Assembly: GCF_024341905.1 (NCBI RefSeq)
Contig: NZ_BQXY01000017.1
Location: 1-38,406 of the forward strand
Reading direction: 5' to 3'
Length of the DNA: 38,406 nucleotides
Source of the DNA: Clostridium folliculivorans
GTDB lineage: Bacteria > Bacillota > Clostridia > Clostridiales > Clostridiaceae
Shown here piece by piece: positions 1-7,650 of the stretch. Position numbers and translations under genes: made by a program. Position 1 is the stretch's first letter. Each line of letters starts with the position of its first letter. Below the pieces are notes generated by a model. That model did not search any database and was not told the DNA's origin. It saw only the letters and a program-made list of their open reading frames with translations.

Positions 1-123
1 GACCACATCGACATGAACGTTGAACTAATCACTCAAGTAGCGATGGATGAAGGATTAAGATTCGCTATAAGAGAAGGTGGAAGAACTGTAGGTTCAGGTG
101 TTGTTACTAGCATCATCGGCTAA
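1..123 (+). CDS. tuf: Elongation factor Tu, C-terminal end (partial)
   Basis: Frame 1 is open from the first base to a TAA at 121-123 and encodes the last 40 residues of EF-Tu. They include the family-typical stretch RFAIREGGRTVGSGVV near the C-terminus, which belongs to beta-barrel domain 3. EF-Tu carries aminoacyl-tRNA to the ribosomal A site as a GTP complex. The 5' part lies outside the window. It is probably the last gene of the str operon, followed by an 800-base gap before rpsJ. Identification is secure; the partial state is due only to the window edge. Confidence 0.95.
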   Translation, partial: DHIDMNVELITQVAMDEGLRFAIREGGRTVGSGVVTSIIG

Positions 124-170
124 TATTCTTAAACATTTAATTAGTATTAAATTATAATTTATATAAATTG

Positions 171-336
171 CTTTCCTTTAGTACCGGTTGAACTTTCGGG
201 AAATATGCCTGAATCTGAATAATGAAAATAGTTTGCGCAAACTAGGATTATTATTTGGAGTAAAGGAATGGTTCGAGTATATACTTAAACGTGAATTAAT
301 AAGCGCAATATTAATTCATAAGTTCAAAAAGGCCTT
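171..336 (+). ncRNA. Candidate structured RNA downstream of tuf (unidentified)
   Basis: This stretch has no plausible reading frame but several complementary segments. The 8-base arms 173-180 and 261-268 (TTCCTTTA/TAAAGGAA) could close a domain. Inside it are a TTCGGG/CCTGAA hairpin at about 194-212 and a self-complementary AGTTTGCGCAAACT at about 229-242. Beyond it, GAATTAAT and ATTAATTC form another hairpin at about 292-319. A strong terminator follows at once. It may be the structured 3' UTR of tuf, an independent small RNA or a leader remnant. I do not recognise a known RNA family, and the pairing was found by eye. Confidence 0.4.
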
Positions 337-374
337 AAATAGCAAGTAAAGAGACGTCTTTACTTGCTATTTTT
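337..374 (+). terminator. Rho-independent terminator after tuf region
   Basis: A perfect 16-bp stem (337-352 with 357-372) has a GACG loop and runs into a T-rich tail. It should end the tuf transcript or the structured RNA before the S10 operon promoter. Confidence 0.85.
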
Positions 375-693
375 ATTATTTTTAAAAATCTATAATGAAG
401 TAAGCTCTGAGTGGAACAAATTTTAAGGTGATAAAAGATTAATCACTCCAAATGTAAAGAATGAGAAGAAAAATGCATTGGGTATTTAATTTTACTATAA
501 GATATATTGGAAAAGGCAAATACGCGAAAAAGTTTGATTGTTTTGATTTACTACATATTAAAATGAATAGAAAAATAAAAAATAAGCAAAATAAGAAAAT
601 GTGTAGTAATTTAACAGAATTTGCAGACAAATTTCTCGAAAAGTATAATAAATAGATTATTTAGCAAAGATGAAGTAAAAAGATAAAAAAAGC
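375..693. other. Gene-poor AT-rich spacer
   Basis: This stretch lies between the tuf-side terminator and the S10 promoter. A 64-codon frame at 461-655 starts at an ATG without a ribosome-binding site. Its product is mostly Lys, Asn and Phe and resembles no family I know. I see no other feature. Confidence 0.5.
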
Positions 694-722
694 TTGAAAA
701 TCAAATTTGTTCATAGTATAAT
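694..722 (+). promoter_or_regulatory. SigA-type promoter of the S10 operon
   Basis: A -35 TTGAAA (694-699), a 17-base spacer and a perfect -10 TATAAT (717-722) predict a start near 729. That leaves a leader of about 195 bases before rpsJ. Confidence 0.75.
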
Positions 723-728
723 AAAGAA

Positions 729-924
729 GTTGCAAAGCAAACAGTGATGAATCAAGAGGTTGCGGGACTTCCCGGTAATTCTTGATGAGTATGTCTGGAT
801 CTAGAATCCGACGACAGGGAATCTGTATGACTATTTCTAAAATTACGAAACACCCGGTGCAGTTTACAGAAGTTCCGCTGTTGTGCGTAAGAAGTAATGC
901 GTACATGAAAAGGAGGGAAAGCAA
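729..924 (+). promoter_or_regulatory. Long 5' leader of the S10 operon
   Basis: About 195 untranslated bases lie between the predicted start and rpsJ. They are visibly less AT-rich than the surrounding spacers. Complementary parts include ATCAAGA/TCTTGAT (751-757 with 780-786) enclosing CGGG-ACTT-CCCG, and GGAT/ATCC at 797-809. Long leaders on ribosomal-protein operons often mediate autoregulation; L4 does this for the E. coli S10 operon. Which protein, if any, acts here cannot be read from the sequence. The rpsJ ribosome-binding site AGGAGGG is at the 3' end. Confidence 0.5.
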
Positions 925-1233
925 ATGTCAAAACAAAAAATAAGAATCAGATTAAAAGCGTTTGATCACACAATATTAGATCAATCAGCTGAGAAAATTG
1001 TTGAAACTGCTAAGGCTACTGGAGCAAAGGTTGCAGGACCAGTTCCACTACCTACTGAAAAAGACATTATAACAGTTCTTAGAGCAGTTCACAAATATAA
1101 GGATTCAAGAGAGCAGTTCGAAATCAGAACTCACAAGAGATTAATCGATATAGTTAATCCATCACCAAAAACTGTTGATGCGTTAATGAGATTAAATCTT
1201 CCAGCAGGTGTAGATATCGAAATAAAGCTTTAA
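925..1233 (+). CDS. rpsJ: 30S ribosomal protein S10
   Basis: The 102-residue product has the full S10 sequence, opening MSKQKIRIRLKAFDH and with the conserved segment GPVPLPTEK. S10 sits in the 30S head and, as NusE, also joins the NusB antitermination complex. The length is normal. An AGGAGGG site lies 7 bases before the ATG. It is the first gene of the S10 operon and follows a long structured leader, so control of the whole cluster probably acts just upstream. Confidence 0.97.
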   Translation: MSKQKIRIRLKAFDHTILDQSAEKIVETAKATGAKVAGPVPLPTEKDIITVLRAVHKYKDSREQFEIRTHKRLIDIVNPSPKTVDALMRLNLPAGVDIEIKL

Positions 1234-1316
1234 TTTTAGATTATAAGTTTTTATGATTTTGAACTATTATGATTGCTTGAAAGTAATCCGCTAATAAGTT
1301 TAGGAGGTGTAACCAC

Positions 1317-1946
1317 ATGAAAAAAGCAATATTAGGAAAAAAGATTGGAATGACTCAAATATTTGATCAAAATGGTAAGGTTGTTCCAGTAACTGTTATT
1401 GAAGCTGGTCCATGTGTAGTTGTTCAAAAGAAGACTATTGAAAAAGATGGTTATGAAGCAATTCAAGTTGGATTTGGTGATGTAAGAGAAAAGTTGGTTA
1501 ACAAGCCAATGAAAGGACACTTTGCAAAAGCTGGTGTTGCATTAAAGAGACGTCTTAAAGAGTTCAGACTTGAAGATGTATCAGCTTATGAAGTAGGTCA
1601 AGAAATAAAAGCTGACTTATTCCAAGTTGGAGAAAAAATCGATGTTTCTGGTATATCAAAAGGTAAGGGATTCCAAGGAACAATAAAGAGATGGAATGGA
1701 CACAGAGGACCAATGACTCACGGTTCTAAGTTCCACAGATCTGTTGGTTCAATGGGAGCTTCTTCAGATCCATCAAGAACATTTAAAAATAAGAAAATGC
1801 CTGGACATATGGGTGCTGAAAATACAACTGTTCTTAACTTAGAAGTTGTAAAAGTAATGCCTGAAAAGAATCTTATACTAATAAAGGGTGGTATCCCAGG
1901 TCCTAATAAGGGAACTGTAGTTATAAGAAACACAGTTAAGGGTTAA
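1317..1946 (+). CDS. rplC: 50S ribosomal protein L3
   Basis: The product is 209 residues, normal for L3. It opens MKKAILGKKIGMTQIF and carries the conserved central loop around KGKGFQGTIKRW and GPMTHGSKFHR, the extension that reaches towards the peptidyl-transferase centre. L3 is an early assembly protein of the 50S subunit. AGGAGGTG precedes the ATG. The 83-base gap after rpsJ is the longest break among the first genes of the operon, but it shows no terminator. Confidence 0.97.
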   Translation: MKKAILGKKIGMTQIFDQNGKVVPVTVIEAGPCVVVQKKTIEKDGYEAIQVGFGDVREKLVNKPMKGHFAKAGVALKRRLKEFRLEDVSAYEVGQEIKADLFQVGEKIDVSGISKGKGFQGTIKRWNGHRGPMTHGSKFHRSVGSMGASSDPSRTFKNKKMPGHMGAENTTVLNLEVVKVMPEKNLILIKGGIPGPNKGTVVIRNTVKG

Positions 1947-1971
1947 TTTTCTGTAGAAAGGAGGAATAATG

Positions 1972-2592
1972 ATGCCTGTAGTAGGATTATTTAATAAAGA
2001 AGGACAAAAGGTTGGAGATTTCCAATTAAATGAAAATGTGTTCGGAGTTGAAATAAATGAACATGCAATGCATCAAGTAGTTGTAGCATTGCTTGCTAAT
2101 AAAAGACAAGGAACTCAATCAGCTAAAACAAGAGCTGAAGTTTCAGGTGGTGGAATAAAGCCATGGAGACAAAAAGGAACTGGTAGAGCAAGACAGGGTT
2201 CAACTAGATCACCACAATGGGCACACGGTGGTATTGTATTTGCACCAAAGCCAAGAAGTTATAGAGTATCTATACCTAAAACTATGAGAAGAGTTGCTAT
2301 GAAATCTGCATTAAGCAGCAAAGTAGTTGATAACAGCTTATTAGTTCTTGAAGGTTTAGATTTCGAAGCTCCAAAGACAAAGCAAGTTATTGGTCTTTTA
2401 AATGCTTTAGAAGCAAAGAAGACATTAATAGTAACTGCTGAATCAAACGAAAATGTATATAAATCAGCAAGAAATATTCCTGGAGTTGCAGTAATTCCAG
2501 TAAATAATATTAATGTTTATGATTTATTGAAATATGATAAGCTAGTGATCACTAAAGATGCAGTAGCTAAGATTGAGGAGGTGTACGCATAA
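1972..2592 (+). CDS. rplD: 50S ribosomal protein L4
   Basis: This is L4 (206 residues), recognised by SGGGIKPWRQKGTGRARQGS, the extended loop that lines the nascent-chain tunnel. L4 binds 23S rRNA early in assembly and in some bacteria represses its own operon. Two ATGs lie in tandem at 1969 and 1972. The second is preferred because it sits 7 bases after AGGAGG and gives the usual MPVVGLFN start. The stop overlaps the rplW start codon (TAATG), implying translational coupling. Confidence 0.95.
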   Translation: MPVVGLFNKEGQKVGDFQLNENVFGVEINEHAMHQVVVALLANKRQGTQSAKTRAEVSGGGIKPWRQKGTGRARQGSTRSPQWAHGGIVFAPKPRSYRVSIPKTMRRVAMKSALSSKVVDNSLLVLEGLDFEAPKTKQVIGLLNALEAKKTLIVTAESNENVYKSARNIPGVAVIPVNNINVYDLLKYDKLVITKDAVAKIEEVYA

Positions 2593-2888
2593 TGAATTTA
2601 AATAGCCATGATATAATAAGAAAGCCAGTTATTACTGAAAAGAGTATGGCGATAATGGCAGAAAAAAAATACACCTTCATAGTTCATAAAACAGCAAACA
2701 AAGTTCAAATAAAGAAAGCTGTAGAAGAAGTTTTCGGCGTAACAGTTGAAGATGTTAAAACTATGAGATTTGAAGGAAAAACAAAGAGAGTTGGCGTTCA
2801 CATCGGAAAGAGAGCTGACTTCAAGAAAGCTGTAGTTAAGCTTACAGCAGATAGCAAGAATATTGAATTCTTTGAAGGAATGCAATAA
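2592..2888 (+). CDS. rplW: 50S ribosomal protein L23
   Basis: The 98-residue product has the L23 landmarks IIRKPVITEKS near the N-terminus and YTFIVHKTANKVQIKKAVEE in the fold core. L23 lies at the polypeptide exit and docks trigger factor and signal recognition particle. Its ATG overlaps the rplD stop by one base. The ribosome-binding site (GAGGAGGTG) lies inside the end of rplD. Confidence 0.97.
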   Translation: MNLNSHDIIRKPVITEKSMAIMAEKKYTFIVHKTANKVQIKKAVEEVFGVTVEDVKTMRFEGKTKRVGVHIGKRADFKKAVVKLTADSKNIEFFEGMQ

Positions 2889-2945
2889 CAATAAAAGCAG
2901 TTATTGGTCATAAGGCCAGATAAGCGTAAGAAGGAGGGAATTTAA

Positions 2946-3779
2946 ATGGCAGTTAAGAAGTTTAACCCTACCACACCATCAAGAAGAAATATGACTATGT
3001 CTACTTTCGAAGAAATAACTACTGATATACCAGAAAAATCACTTCTTGTATCATTAAGTAATACTGGTGGTAGAAATGCACAGGGTAAAATAACTGTTAG
3101 ACACCACGGTGGTGGAGCTAAGAGAAAATACAGAATTATCGATTTTAAGAGAAACAAAGATGGAATTACAGCAAAGGTTGCTACTATAGAATATGATCCT
3201 AACAGATCTGCGTATATAGCACTTGTTGTATATGCTGATGGTGAGAAGAGATACATACTTGCTCCAGTTGGATTAAAAGTTGGAGATGTAATAGTATCAG
3301 GACCAGAATCAGATATAAAACCAGGAAACGCTCTTCCTTTAAAGAACATTCCAGTTGGTACATTTGTACACAATGTAGAATTACAAGCCGGTAAGGGTGG
3401 CCAAATGGTTAGATCAGCTGGTACAGCTGCTCAGCTAATGGCTAAAGAAGGCGGATATGCTACTTTAAGATTACCTTCAGGTGAAATGAGATATGTTAGA
3501 ATTGAATGCAGAGCTACTATAGGTACTGTATCAAACTTAACACATGAAATCATCAAGATAGGTAAAGCTGGTAGAAAGAGACACATGGGTTGGAGACCAA
3601 CTGTAAGAGGATCTGTAATGAACCCAGTAGACCATCCACACGGTGGTGGTGAAGGTAAGTCACCAGTAGGTAGACCATCTCCATTAACACCATGGGGTAA
3701 ACCAGCTCTTGGATACAAGACAAGAAAGCATAAAAAATACTCAGATAGATTCATCATTAAGAGAAGAAACAACAAGTAG
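2946..3779 (+). CDS. rplB: 50S ribosomal protein L2
   Basis: The product is 277 residues, the standard L2 length. It has the KFNPTTPSRRNMT opening, the OB and SH3-like RNA-binding domains, and the highly conserved VDHPHGGGEGKSPVGRP near residue 225. That segment contains the histidine implicated in peptidyl-transferase function. L2 is needed for subunit association. AAGGAGGGA precedes the ATG. A 10-bp hairpin follows the stop codon. Confidence 0.97.
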   Translation: MAVKKFNPTTPSRRNMTMSTFEEITTDIPEKSLLVSLSNTGGRNAQGKITVRHHGGGAKRKYRIIDFKRNKDGITAKVATIEYDPNRSAYIALVVYADGEKRYILAPVGLKVGDVIVSGPESDIKPGNALPLKNIPVGTFVHNVELQAGKGGQMVRSAGTAAQLMAKEGGYATLRLPSGEMRYVRIECRATIGTVSNLTHEIIKIGKAGRKRHMGWRPTVRGSVMNPVDHPHGGGEGKSPVGRPSPLTPWGKPALGYKTRKHKKYSDRFIIKRRNNK

Positions 3780-3808
3780 TATGAAGAGAGTGTTTAATTC
3801 TCTTCATA
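3780..3808 (+). other. Intra-operon hairpin between rplB and rpsS
   Basis: A perfect 10-bp stem (TATGAAGAGA with TCTCTTCATA) and a 9-base loop begin right after the rplB stop. No U-run follows, so it is unlikely to be a terminator. It may be an RNA-processing or stability element. Confidence 0.5.
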
Positions 3809-3848
3809 ACTTACTAACTTATTCGGAAAGTGAAGGGAGGATATTCTA

Positions 3849-4130
3849 GTGAGTAGATCAACTAAAAAGGGACCTTTCGTGCATGCTGGTCTTATGAAGA
3901 AAATAGAAGAAATGAATCAAGCTGGTGACAAGAAAGTTGTAAAGACTTGGTCAAGAAGCTCAACTATATTCCCACAAATGATTGGTCATACAATTGCTGT
4001 ACATGACGGAAGAAAGCACGTTCCAGTTTATGTATCAGAAGATATGGTTGGACATAAATTAGGTGAATTTGCATTGACAAGAACTTTCAAAGGTCATGTT
4101 GATACAGAAAAGACTTCAAAGAGAAAGTAA
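3849..4130 (+). CDS. rpsS: 30S ribosomal protein S19
   Basis: The 93-residue product opens SRSTKKGPFVHAGL and contains the conserved WSRSSTIFPQMIGHTIAVHDGRKHVPV region (given here only as landmarks WSRSS and HDGRKHVPV). S19 forms a complex with S13 in the 30S head and contacts the A-site tRNA. Translation starts at GTG, set by GGGAGGA about 8 bases upstream. It lies between rplB and rplV as in nearly all bacteria. Confidence 0.96.
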   Translation: MSRSTKKGPFVHAGLMKKIEEMNQAGDKKVVKTWSRSSTIFPQMIGHTIAVHDGRKHVPVYVSEDMVGHKLGEFALTRTFKGHVDTEKTSKRK

Positions 4131-4154
4131 TAGCCTGGAAAGGAGGAACTTAGA

Positions 4155-4490
4155 ATGGAAGCTAAAGCTATAGCTAAGTATGTAAGAATGTCTCCTTTAA
4201 AAGTAGGAGTTGTTCTTGATTTAATAAGAGGAAAAAATGTTAATGAAGCTTTTGCTATATTACAATATACTCCAAAGGATGCTGCTGAAGTAATAAATAA
4301 AGTACTTAAGTCAGCTGTTGCTAACGCTGAAAACAATCATAGTTTAGATGTTAGTAGATTATTTGTAGCACAAGCACATGTAGGTCAAGGACCAACATTA
4401 AAGAGATTCAGACCTCATGCTCAAGGTAGAGCGTTCAGAATAAACAAGAGAACAAGTCATATAACACTAGTTGTTAAAGAAAGAGCTTAA
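4155..4490 (+). CDS. rplV: 50S ribosomal protein L22
   Basis: The product is 111 residues, with the L22 sequence YVRMSPLKVGVVLDLIRGK at the N-terminus. The beta-hairpin region near residues 80-100 (GPTLKRFRPHAQGRA) reaches into the exit tunnel, and changes there are known to affect macrolide sensitivity. No insertion is seen in this loop. AAAGGAGGA lies 7 bases before the ATG. Confidence 0.97.
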   Translation: MEAKAIAKYVRMSPLKVGVVLDLIRGKNVNEAFAILQYTPKDAAEVINKVLKSAVANAENNHSLDVSRLFVAQAHVGQGPTLKRFRPHAQGRAFRINKRTSHITLVVKERA

Positions 4491-4507
4491 TAGAAGGAGG
4501 GAAACAG

Positions 4508-5173
4508 ATGGGTCAAAAAGTGCATCCTCATGGATTAAGAGTTGGCGTTATTAAGGATTGGAATGCTAAATGGTATGCTGATAAGAAGAACTTCGCAGAC
4601 AATTTAGTTGAAGATCATCAAATAAGAACATTCGTGAAGAAAGAATTATACTCAGCAGGTATTTCTAAGATTGAAATAGAAAGAGCTGCAAAGAGAGTAA
4701 AGTTAAATATATTCACTGCTAAACCAGGTGTTATAATCGGTAGAGGCGGATCTGGTATTGAAAGTCTAAAAGTTAAGTTAGAAAAGTTCATAAAAGAAAA
4801 GAACGTTCTAATTAACATAGTGGAAGTTAAAAGAGCTGAAGCTGATGCTCAATTAATGGCTGAAAATATAGCTTCACAATTAGAAAAGAGAATATCATTC
4901 AGAAGAGCTATGAAGCAAACAATTCAAAGAGCTATGAAGACTGGAGTTAAGGGTGTTAAAACTGCTTGCTCAGGTAGACTTGGCGGAGCTGAAATTGCAA
5001 GAGCTGAATTTTATCATGAAGGAACAATTCCACTACAAACATTAAGAGCAGATATAGATTACGGATTTGCTGAAGCAGATACAACTTACGGTAAAATTGG
5101 AGTAAAAGTTTGGGTTTACAATGGAGAAGTTCTTCCAACTAAAAAAGTAGAGAAAGAACAAGTAAACGCATAG
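4508..5173 (+). CDS. rpsC: 30S ribosomal protein S3
   Basis: The 221-residue product starts MGQKVHPHGLRVG. It contains a type-II KH domain with the GXXG loop in PGVIIGRGGSGIESL (about residues 73-87). The C-terminal domain carries the GVKGVKTACSGRLGGAEIAR signature. S3 lines the mRNA entry tunnel of the 30S subunit and, with S4 and S5, provides ribosomal helicase activity. AGGAGGGA sits just upstream and the gap from rplV is 17 bases. Confidence 0.97.
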   Translation: MGQKVHPHGLRVGVIKDWNAKWYADKKNFADNLVEDHQIRTFVKKELYSAGISKIEIERAAKRVKLNIFTAKPGVIIGRGGSGIESLKVKLEKFIKEKNVLINIVEVKRAEADAQLMAENIASQLEKRISFRRAMKQTIQRAMKTGVKGVKTACSGRLGGAEIARAEFYHEGTIPLQTLRADIDYGFAEADTTYGKIGVKVWVYNGEVLPTKKVEKEQVNA

Positions 5174-5194
5174 TAAGAAAGGAGGAATAACATC

Positions 5195-5629
5195 ATGTTA
5201 ATGCCTAAAAGAGTAAAGCATCGTAAGGTACAACGTGGTAGAATGACAGGTAAAGCTACAAGAGGTAATTTCCTTGCGTATGGAGACTACGGAATTCAAG
5301 CTACAACTTGTGGATGGATAACAAGCAATCAAATAGAGTCAGCGAGAATAGCTATAAACAGATACATTAGAAGAGGCGGTAAGCTTTGGATAAAGATATT
5401 CCCTGATAAGCCAGTAACTGAAAAACCTGCTGAAACAAGAATGGGATCTGGTAAAGGTTCACCTGAATACTGGGTAGCAGTTGTTAAACCAGGTAGAGTA
5501 TTATTCGAATTATCAGGAGTTCAAGAAGAAGTAGCTAGAGAAGCTATGAGACTTGCATCACACAAACTTCCTGTAAGAACTAAGTTCGTTACAAGAAGAG
5601 ATTTTGAGGAAATGGGTGGTGAAGAATAA
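5195..5629 (+). CDS. rplP: 50S ribosomal protein L16
   Basis: The 144-residue product opens MLMPKRVKHRKVQRGRM, the usual L16 start. It includes GKLWIKIFPDKPVT and MGSGKGSPEYWVAVVKPG, which contact the A-site tRNA elbow and 23S rRNA. L16 is a late-assembly protein. AAGGAGGAA supports the ATG at 5195 rather than the in-frame ATG two codons on. The stop overlaps the rpmC start (TAATG). Confidence 0.96.
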   Translation: MLMPKRVKHRKVQRGRMTGKATRGNFLAYGDYGIQATTCGWITSNQIESARIAINRYIRRGGKLWIKIFPDKPVTEKPAETRMGSGKGSPEYWVAVVKPGRVLFELSGVQEEVAREAMRLASHKLPVRTKFVTRRDFEEMGGEE

Positions 5630-5841
5630 TGAAAGCTACAGAATTAAAAGAATTAAGATCAAGCAATCCTCAAGATTTAAAGGTTAAATTAAACGACCTT
5701 AAAGCTGAATTATTCAATTTAAGATTCCAATTAGCAACTGGCCAATTGGAGAATCCAATTAGAATAAGAGAAGTTAAGAAATCAATAGCTCAAATTAAAA
5801 CAATAATAAGAGAAGAAGAATTGAAGGCATTCCAACAATAG
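5629..5841 (+). CDS. rpmC: 50S ribosomal protein L29
   Basis: A 70-residue helical protein with the L29 pattern: MKATELKELR at the start, AELFNLRFQLATGQLENP in the first helix hairpin, and VKKSIAQIKTIIRE at the end. L29 borders the exit tunnel next to L23. Its start overlaps the rplP stop by one base, so translation is probably coupled. Confidence 0.96.
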   Translation: MKATELKELRSSNPQDLKVKLNDLKAELFNLRFQLATGQLENPIRIREVKKSIAQIKTIIREEELKAFQQ

Positions 5842-5861
5842 TCTGAAAGGAGGTTTGTCCT

Positions 5862-6116
5862 GTGGAAAGAGGATTAAGAAAAAAGAGAATAGGAAGAGTT
5901 GTTTCAGATAAAATGGATAAGACTATAGTAGTTGCAGTTGAAACTAAGGTAAGACATCCATTGTATGGAAAGACAGTTAATAGAACTACTAAGTTTAAGG
6001 CTCATGATGAAAATAATGAAGCAAAACTTAATGATAGAGTACAAATAATGGAAACAAGACCATTATCGAAGGATAAAAGATGGAGACTTGTTGAAATAAT
6101 TGAAAGAGCTAAGTAA
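5862..6116 (+). CDS. rpsQ: 30S ribosomal protein S17
   Basis: The 84-residue OB-fold protein has the S17 signature GRVVSDKMDKTIVVAVE and HPLYGKTVNRTTKFKAHDE. S17 is a primary 16S rRNA binder that nucleates 30S assembly. The start codon is GTG, placed by AAAGGAGG eight bases upstream; no ATG lies nearby in frame. It occupies its standard slot between rpmC and rplN. Confidence 0.96.
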   Translation: MERGLRKKRIGRVVSDKMDKTIVVAVETKVRHPLYGKTVNRTTKFKAHDENNEAKLNDRVQIMETRPLSKDKRWRLVEIIERAK

Positions 6117-6148
6117 TTTGGCTTAAGTTTCGAAAGGAGGGTAATTCA

Positions 6149-6517
6149 ATGATACAACAACAAACCTTACTTAAAATTGCAGATAATTCTGGAGCAAAGG
6201 AAATAATGTGTATCAGAGTTTTAGGCGGTTCAAAAAGAAAGTATGGTAACATCGGAGATATAATCGTTGCTAGTGTTAAAAGTGCAACACCAGGCGGAGT
6301 TGTTAAAAAAGGTGATGTTGTAAAAGCAGTTATCGTTAGATCAGTAAGAGGACTAAGAAGAGCAGATGGTTCATACATCAAATTTGATGAAAACGCTGCA
6401 GTTATTATAAAGGAAGATAAGCAACCAAGAGGAACTCGTATCTTCGGACCAGTTGCTAGGGAGCTAAGAGATAAGGAATTTAACAAAATTTTATCATTAG
6501 CACCTGAAGTTCTATAA
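6149..6517 (+). CDS. rplN: 50S ribosomal protein L14
   Basis: The product is exactly 122 residues, the invariant L14 length. It has the N-terminal MIQQQTLLKIADNSGAKE and the C-terminal GTRIFGPVARELRDKEFNKI. L14 sits at the subunit interface and takes part in intersubunit bridges. It is also the docking site of the silencing factor RsfS. The ribosome-binding site is AAAGGAGGG. Confidence 0.97.
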   Translation: MIQQQTLLKIADNSGAKEIMCIRVLGGSKRKYGNIGDIIVASVKSATPGGVVKKGDVVKAVIVRSVRGLRRADGSYIKFDENAAVIIKEDKQPRGTRIFGPVARELRDKEFNKILSLAPEVL

Positions 6518-6537
6518 TAGATTAGGAGGTGGCTAAG

Positions 6538-6852
6538 ATGAAGGTACATGTAAGAAAGAACGACACTGTAGTTGTAATATCAGGAAAAGACTCAGGTAAA
6601 ATCGGTGAAGTTTTACAAGTATCACCAAAGACAGGAAAAGTTCTTGTTAAGGGTGTTAACATAGTGAGTAAACATGAAAAACCAAGCAGAACAAACATGC
6701 AAGGTGGAATAATTAAGGTTGAATCACCAATATATAGTTCAAAGGTTATGCTATATTGCGATAAATGTAAAAGCGCAACTAGAATAAGCCATAAGGTTTT
6801 AGAAGACGGAACTAAAGTAAGAATATGTAAGAAGTGTGGAGAAACATTCTAG
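6538..6852 (+). CDS. rplX: 50S ribosomal protein L24, zinc-motif form
   Basis: The 104-residue product has an N-terminal KOW domain (VISGKDSGKIGEVLQV). The C-terminus has paired cysteines, CDKC and CKKC, at about residues 74, 77, 97 and 100, which could bind zinc. L24 starts 50S assembly at 23S rRNA domain I. The ATG at 6538 is chosen because an upstream in-frame GTG at 6529 overlaps the AGGAGG site itself. Many L24 proteins lack these cysteines. Confidence 0.95.
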   Translation: MKVHVRKNDTVVVISGKDSGKIGEVLQVSPKTGKVLVKGVNIVSKHEKPSRTNMQGGIIKVESPIYSSKVMLYCDKCKSATRISHKVLEDGTKVRICKKCGETF

Positions 6853-6877
6853 AATCTGAAAGGAGGTACAAAAAATT

Positions 6878-7417
6878 ATGCCAAGACTTCAAGAAAAATA
6901 TGAAAAAGAAGTAGTTCAAGCAATGATGGAAAAGTTCGGTTATAAGAATGTAATGCAAGTTCCAAAGCTTGAAAAAATAATAGTTAACATGGGAGTAGGA
7001 GAGGCTAAAGATAATCCTAAGGCCCTAGAATCAGCTGTTAGTGACTTAACAATAATAGTAGGTCAAAAACCTATTATAACAAGAGCTAAGAAGTCAGTTG
7101 CTAACTTTAAGATCAGACAAAATATGCCATTAGGATGCAAGGTTACATTAAGAAAAGCAAAGATGTATGAATTTGCTGATAAATTAGTGTCAATAGCACT
7201 TCCAAGAGTTAGAGATTTCAGAGGAGTTTCAAGCAAATCCTTTGATGGTAGAGGAAATTACTCACTAGGAATCAAGGAACAATTAATATTCCCAGAAATC
7301 GAGTACGATAAAGTTGATAAAGTTAGAGGAATGGATATTATCTTCGTTACAACTGCAAATACTGACGAAGAAGCAAGAGAATTGTTAAGATTCTTGGGAA
7401 TGCCATTCGCTCAATAA
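6878..7417 (+). CDS. rplE: 50S ribosomal protein L5
   Basis: The 179-residue product has the L5 sequence: MPRLQEKYEKEV at the start, KIIVNMGVGEAKDN, QKPIITRAKKSVANFKIR, and the 5S-binding loop region FRGVSSKSFDGRGNYSLGI. L5 holds 5S rRNA in the central protuberance and contacts the P-site tRNA. Length and position after rplX are standard. AAAGGAGGT lies before the ATG. Confidence 0.97.
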   Translation: MPRLQEKYEKEVVQAMMEKFGYKNVMQVPKLEKIIVNMGVGEAKDNPKALESAVSDLTIIVGQKPIITRAKKSVANFKIRQNMPLGCKVTLRKAKMYEFADKLVSIALPRVRDFRGVSSKSFDGRGNYSLGIKEQLIFPEIEYDKVDKVRGMDIIFVTTANTDEEARELLRFLGMPFAQ

Positions 7418-7431
7418 TAAGGAGGGTTACG

Positions 7432-7617
7432 ATGGCACGTAAAGCAATGATTGAAAAATGGAAAAAAGAGCCTAAGTTCCAAACTAGGGCTTACACTAGA
7501 TGTAGATTATGTGGAAGACCACATTCTGTACTTAAAAAATTCGGAATTTGCCGTATCTGTTTTAGAGAACTTGCTTACAAAGGAGAAATCCCTGGATGCA
7601 AGAAGGCAAGCTGGTAA
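7432..7617 (+). CDS. rpsN: 30S ribosomal protein S14, zinc-binding type
   Basis: The 61-residue product is the short, zinc-binding (type Z) S14. Cysteines in CRLC and CRIC at residues 24, 27, 40 and 43 form the zinc site. S14 sits in the 30S head next to S3 and S10. Low-GC Firmicutes often carry a second, cysteine-free S14 elsewhere; only this form is in the window. AAGGAGGG precedes the ATG. A longer frame at 7451-7651 is a shadow. Confidence 0.97.
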   Translation: MARKAMIEKWKKEPKFQTRAYTRCRLCGRPHSVLKKFGICRICFRELAYKGEIPGCKKASW

Positions 7618-7650
7618 AATCATTGATGTAATGAAAGGAGGCACAATATA

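Noticed and set aside
171..300. T-box riboswitch or tRNA gene after tuf
   Set aside because: A GGTTCGAGT segment resembles a T-arm, but there is no acceptor or anticodon arm, no CCA end, and no T-box consensus.
461..655. 64-codon frame between tuf and rpsJ
   Set aside because: No ribosome-binding site, composition dominated by Lys/Asn/Phe/Ile as expected by chance in AT-rich DNA, no recognisable family, and an equally long frame on the opposite strand.
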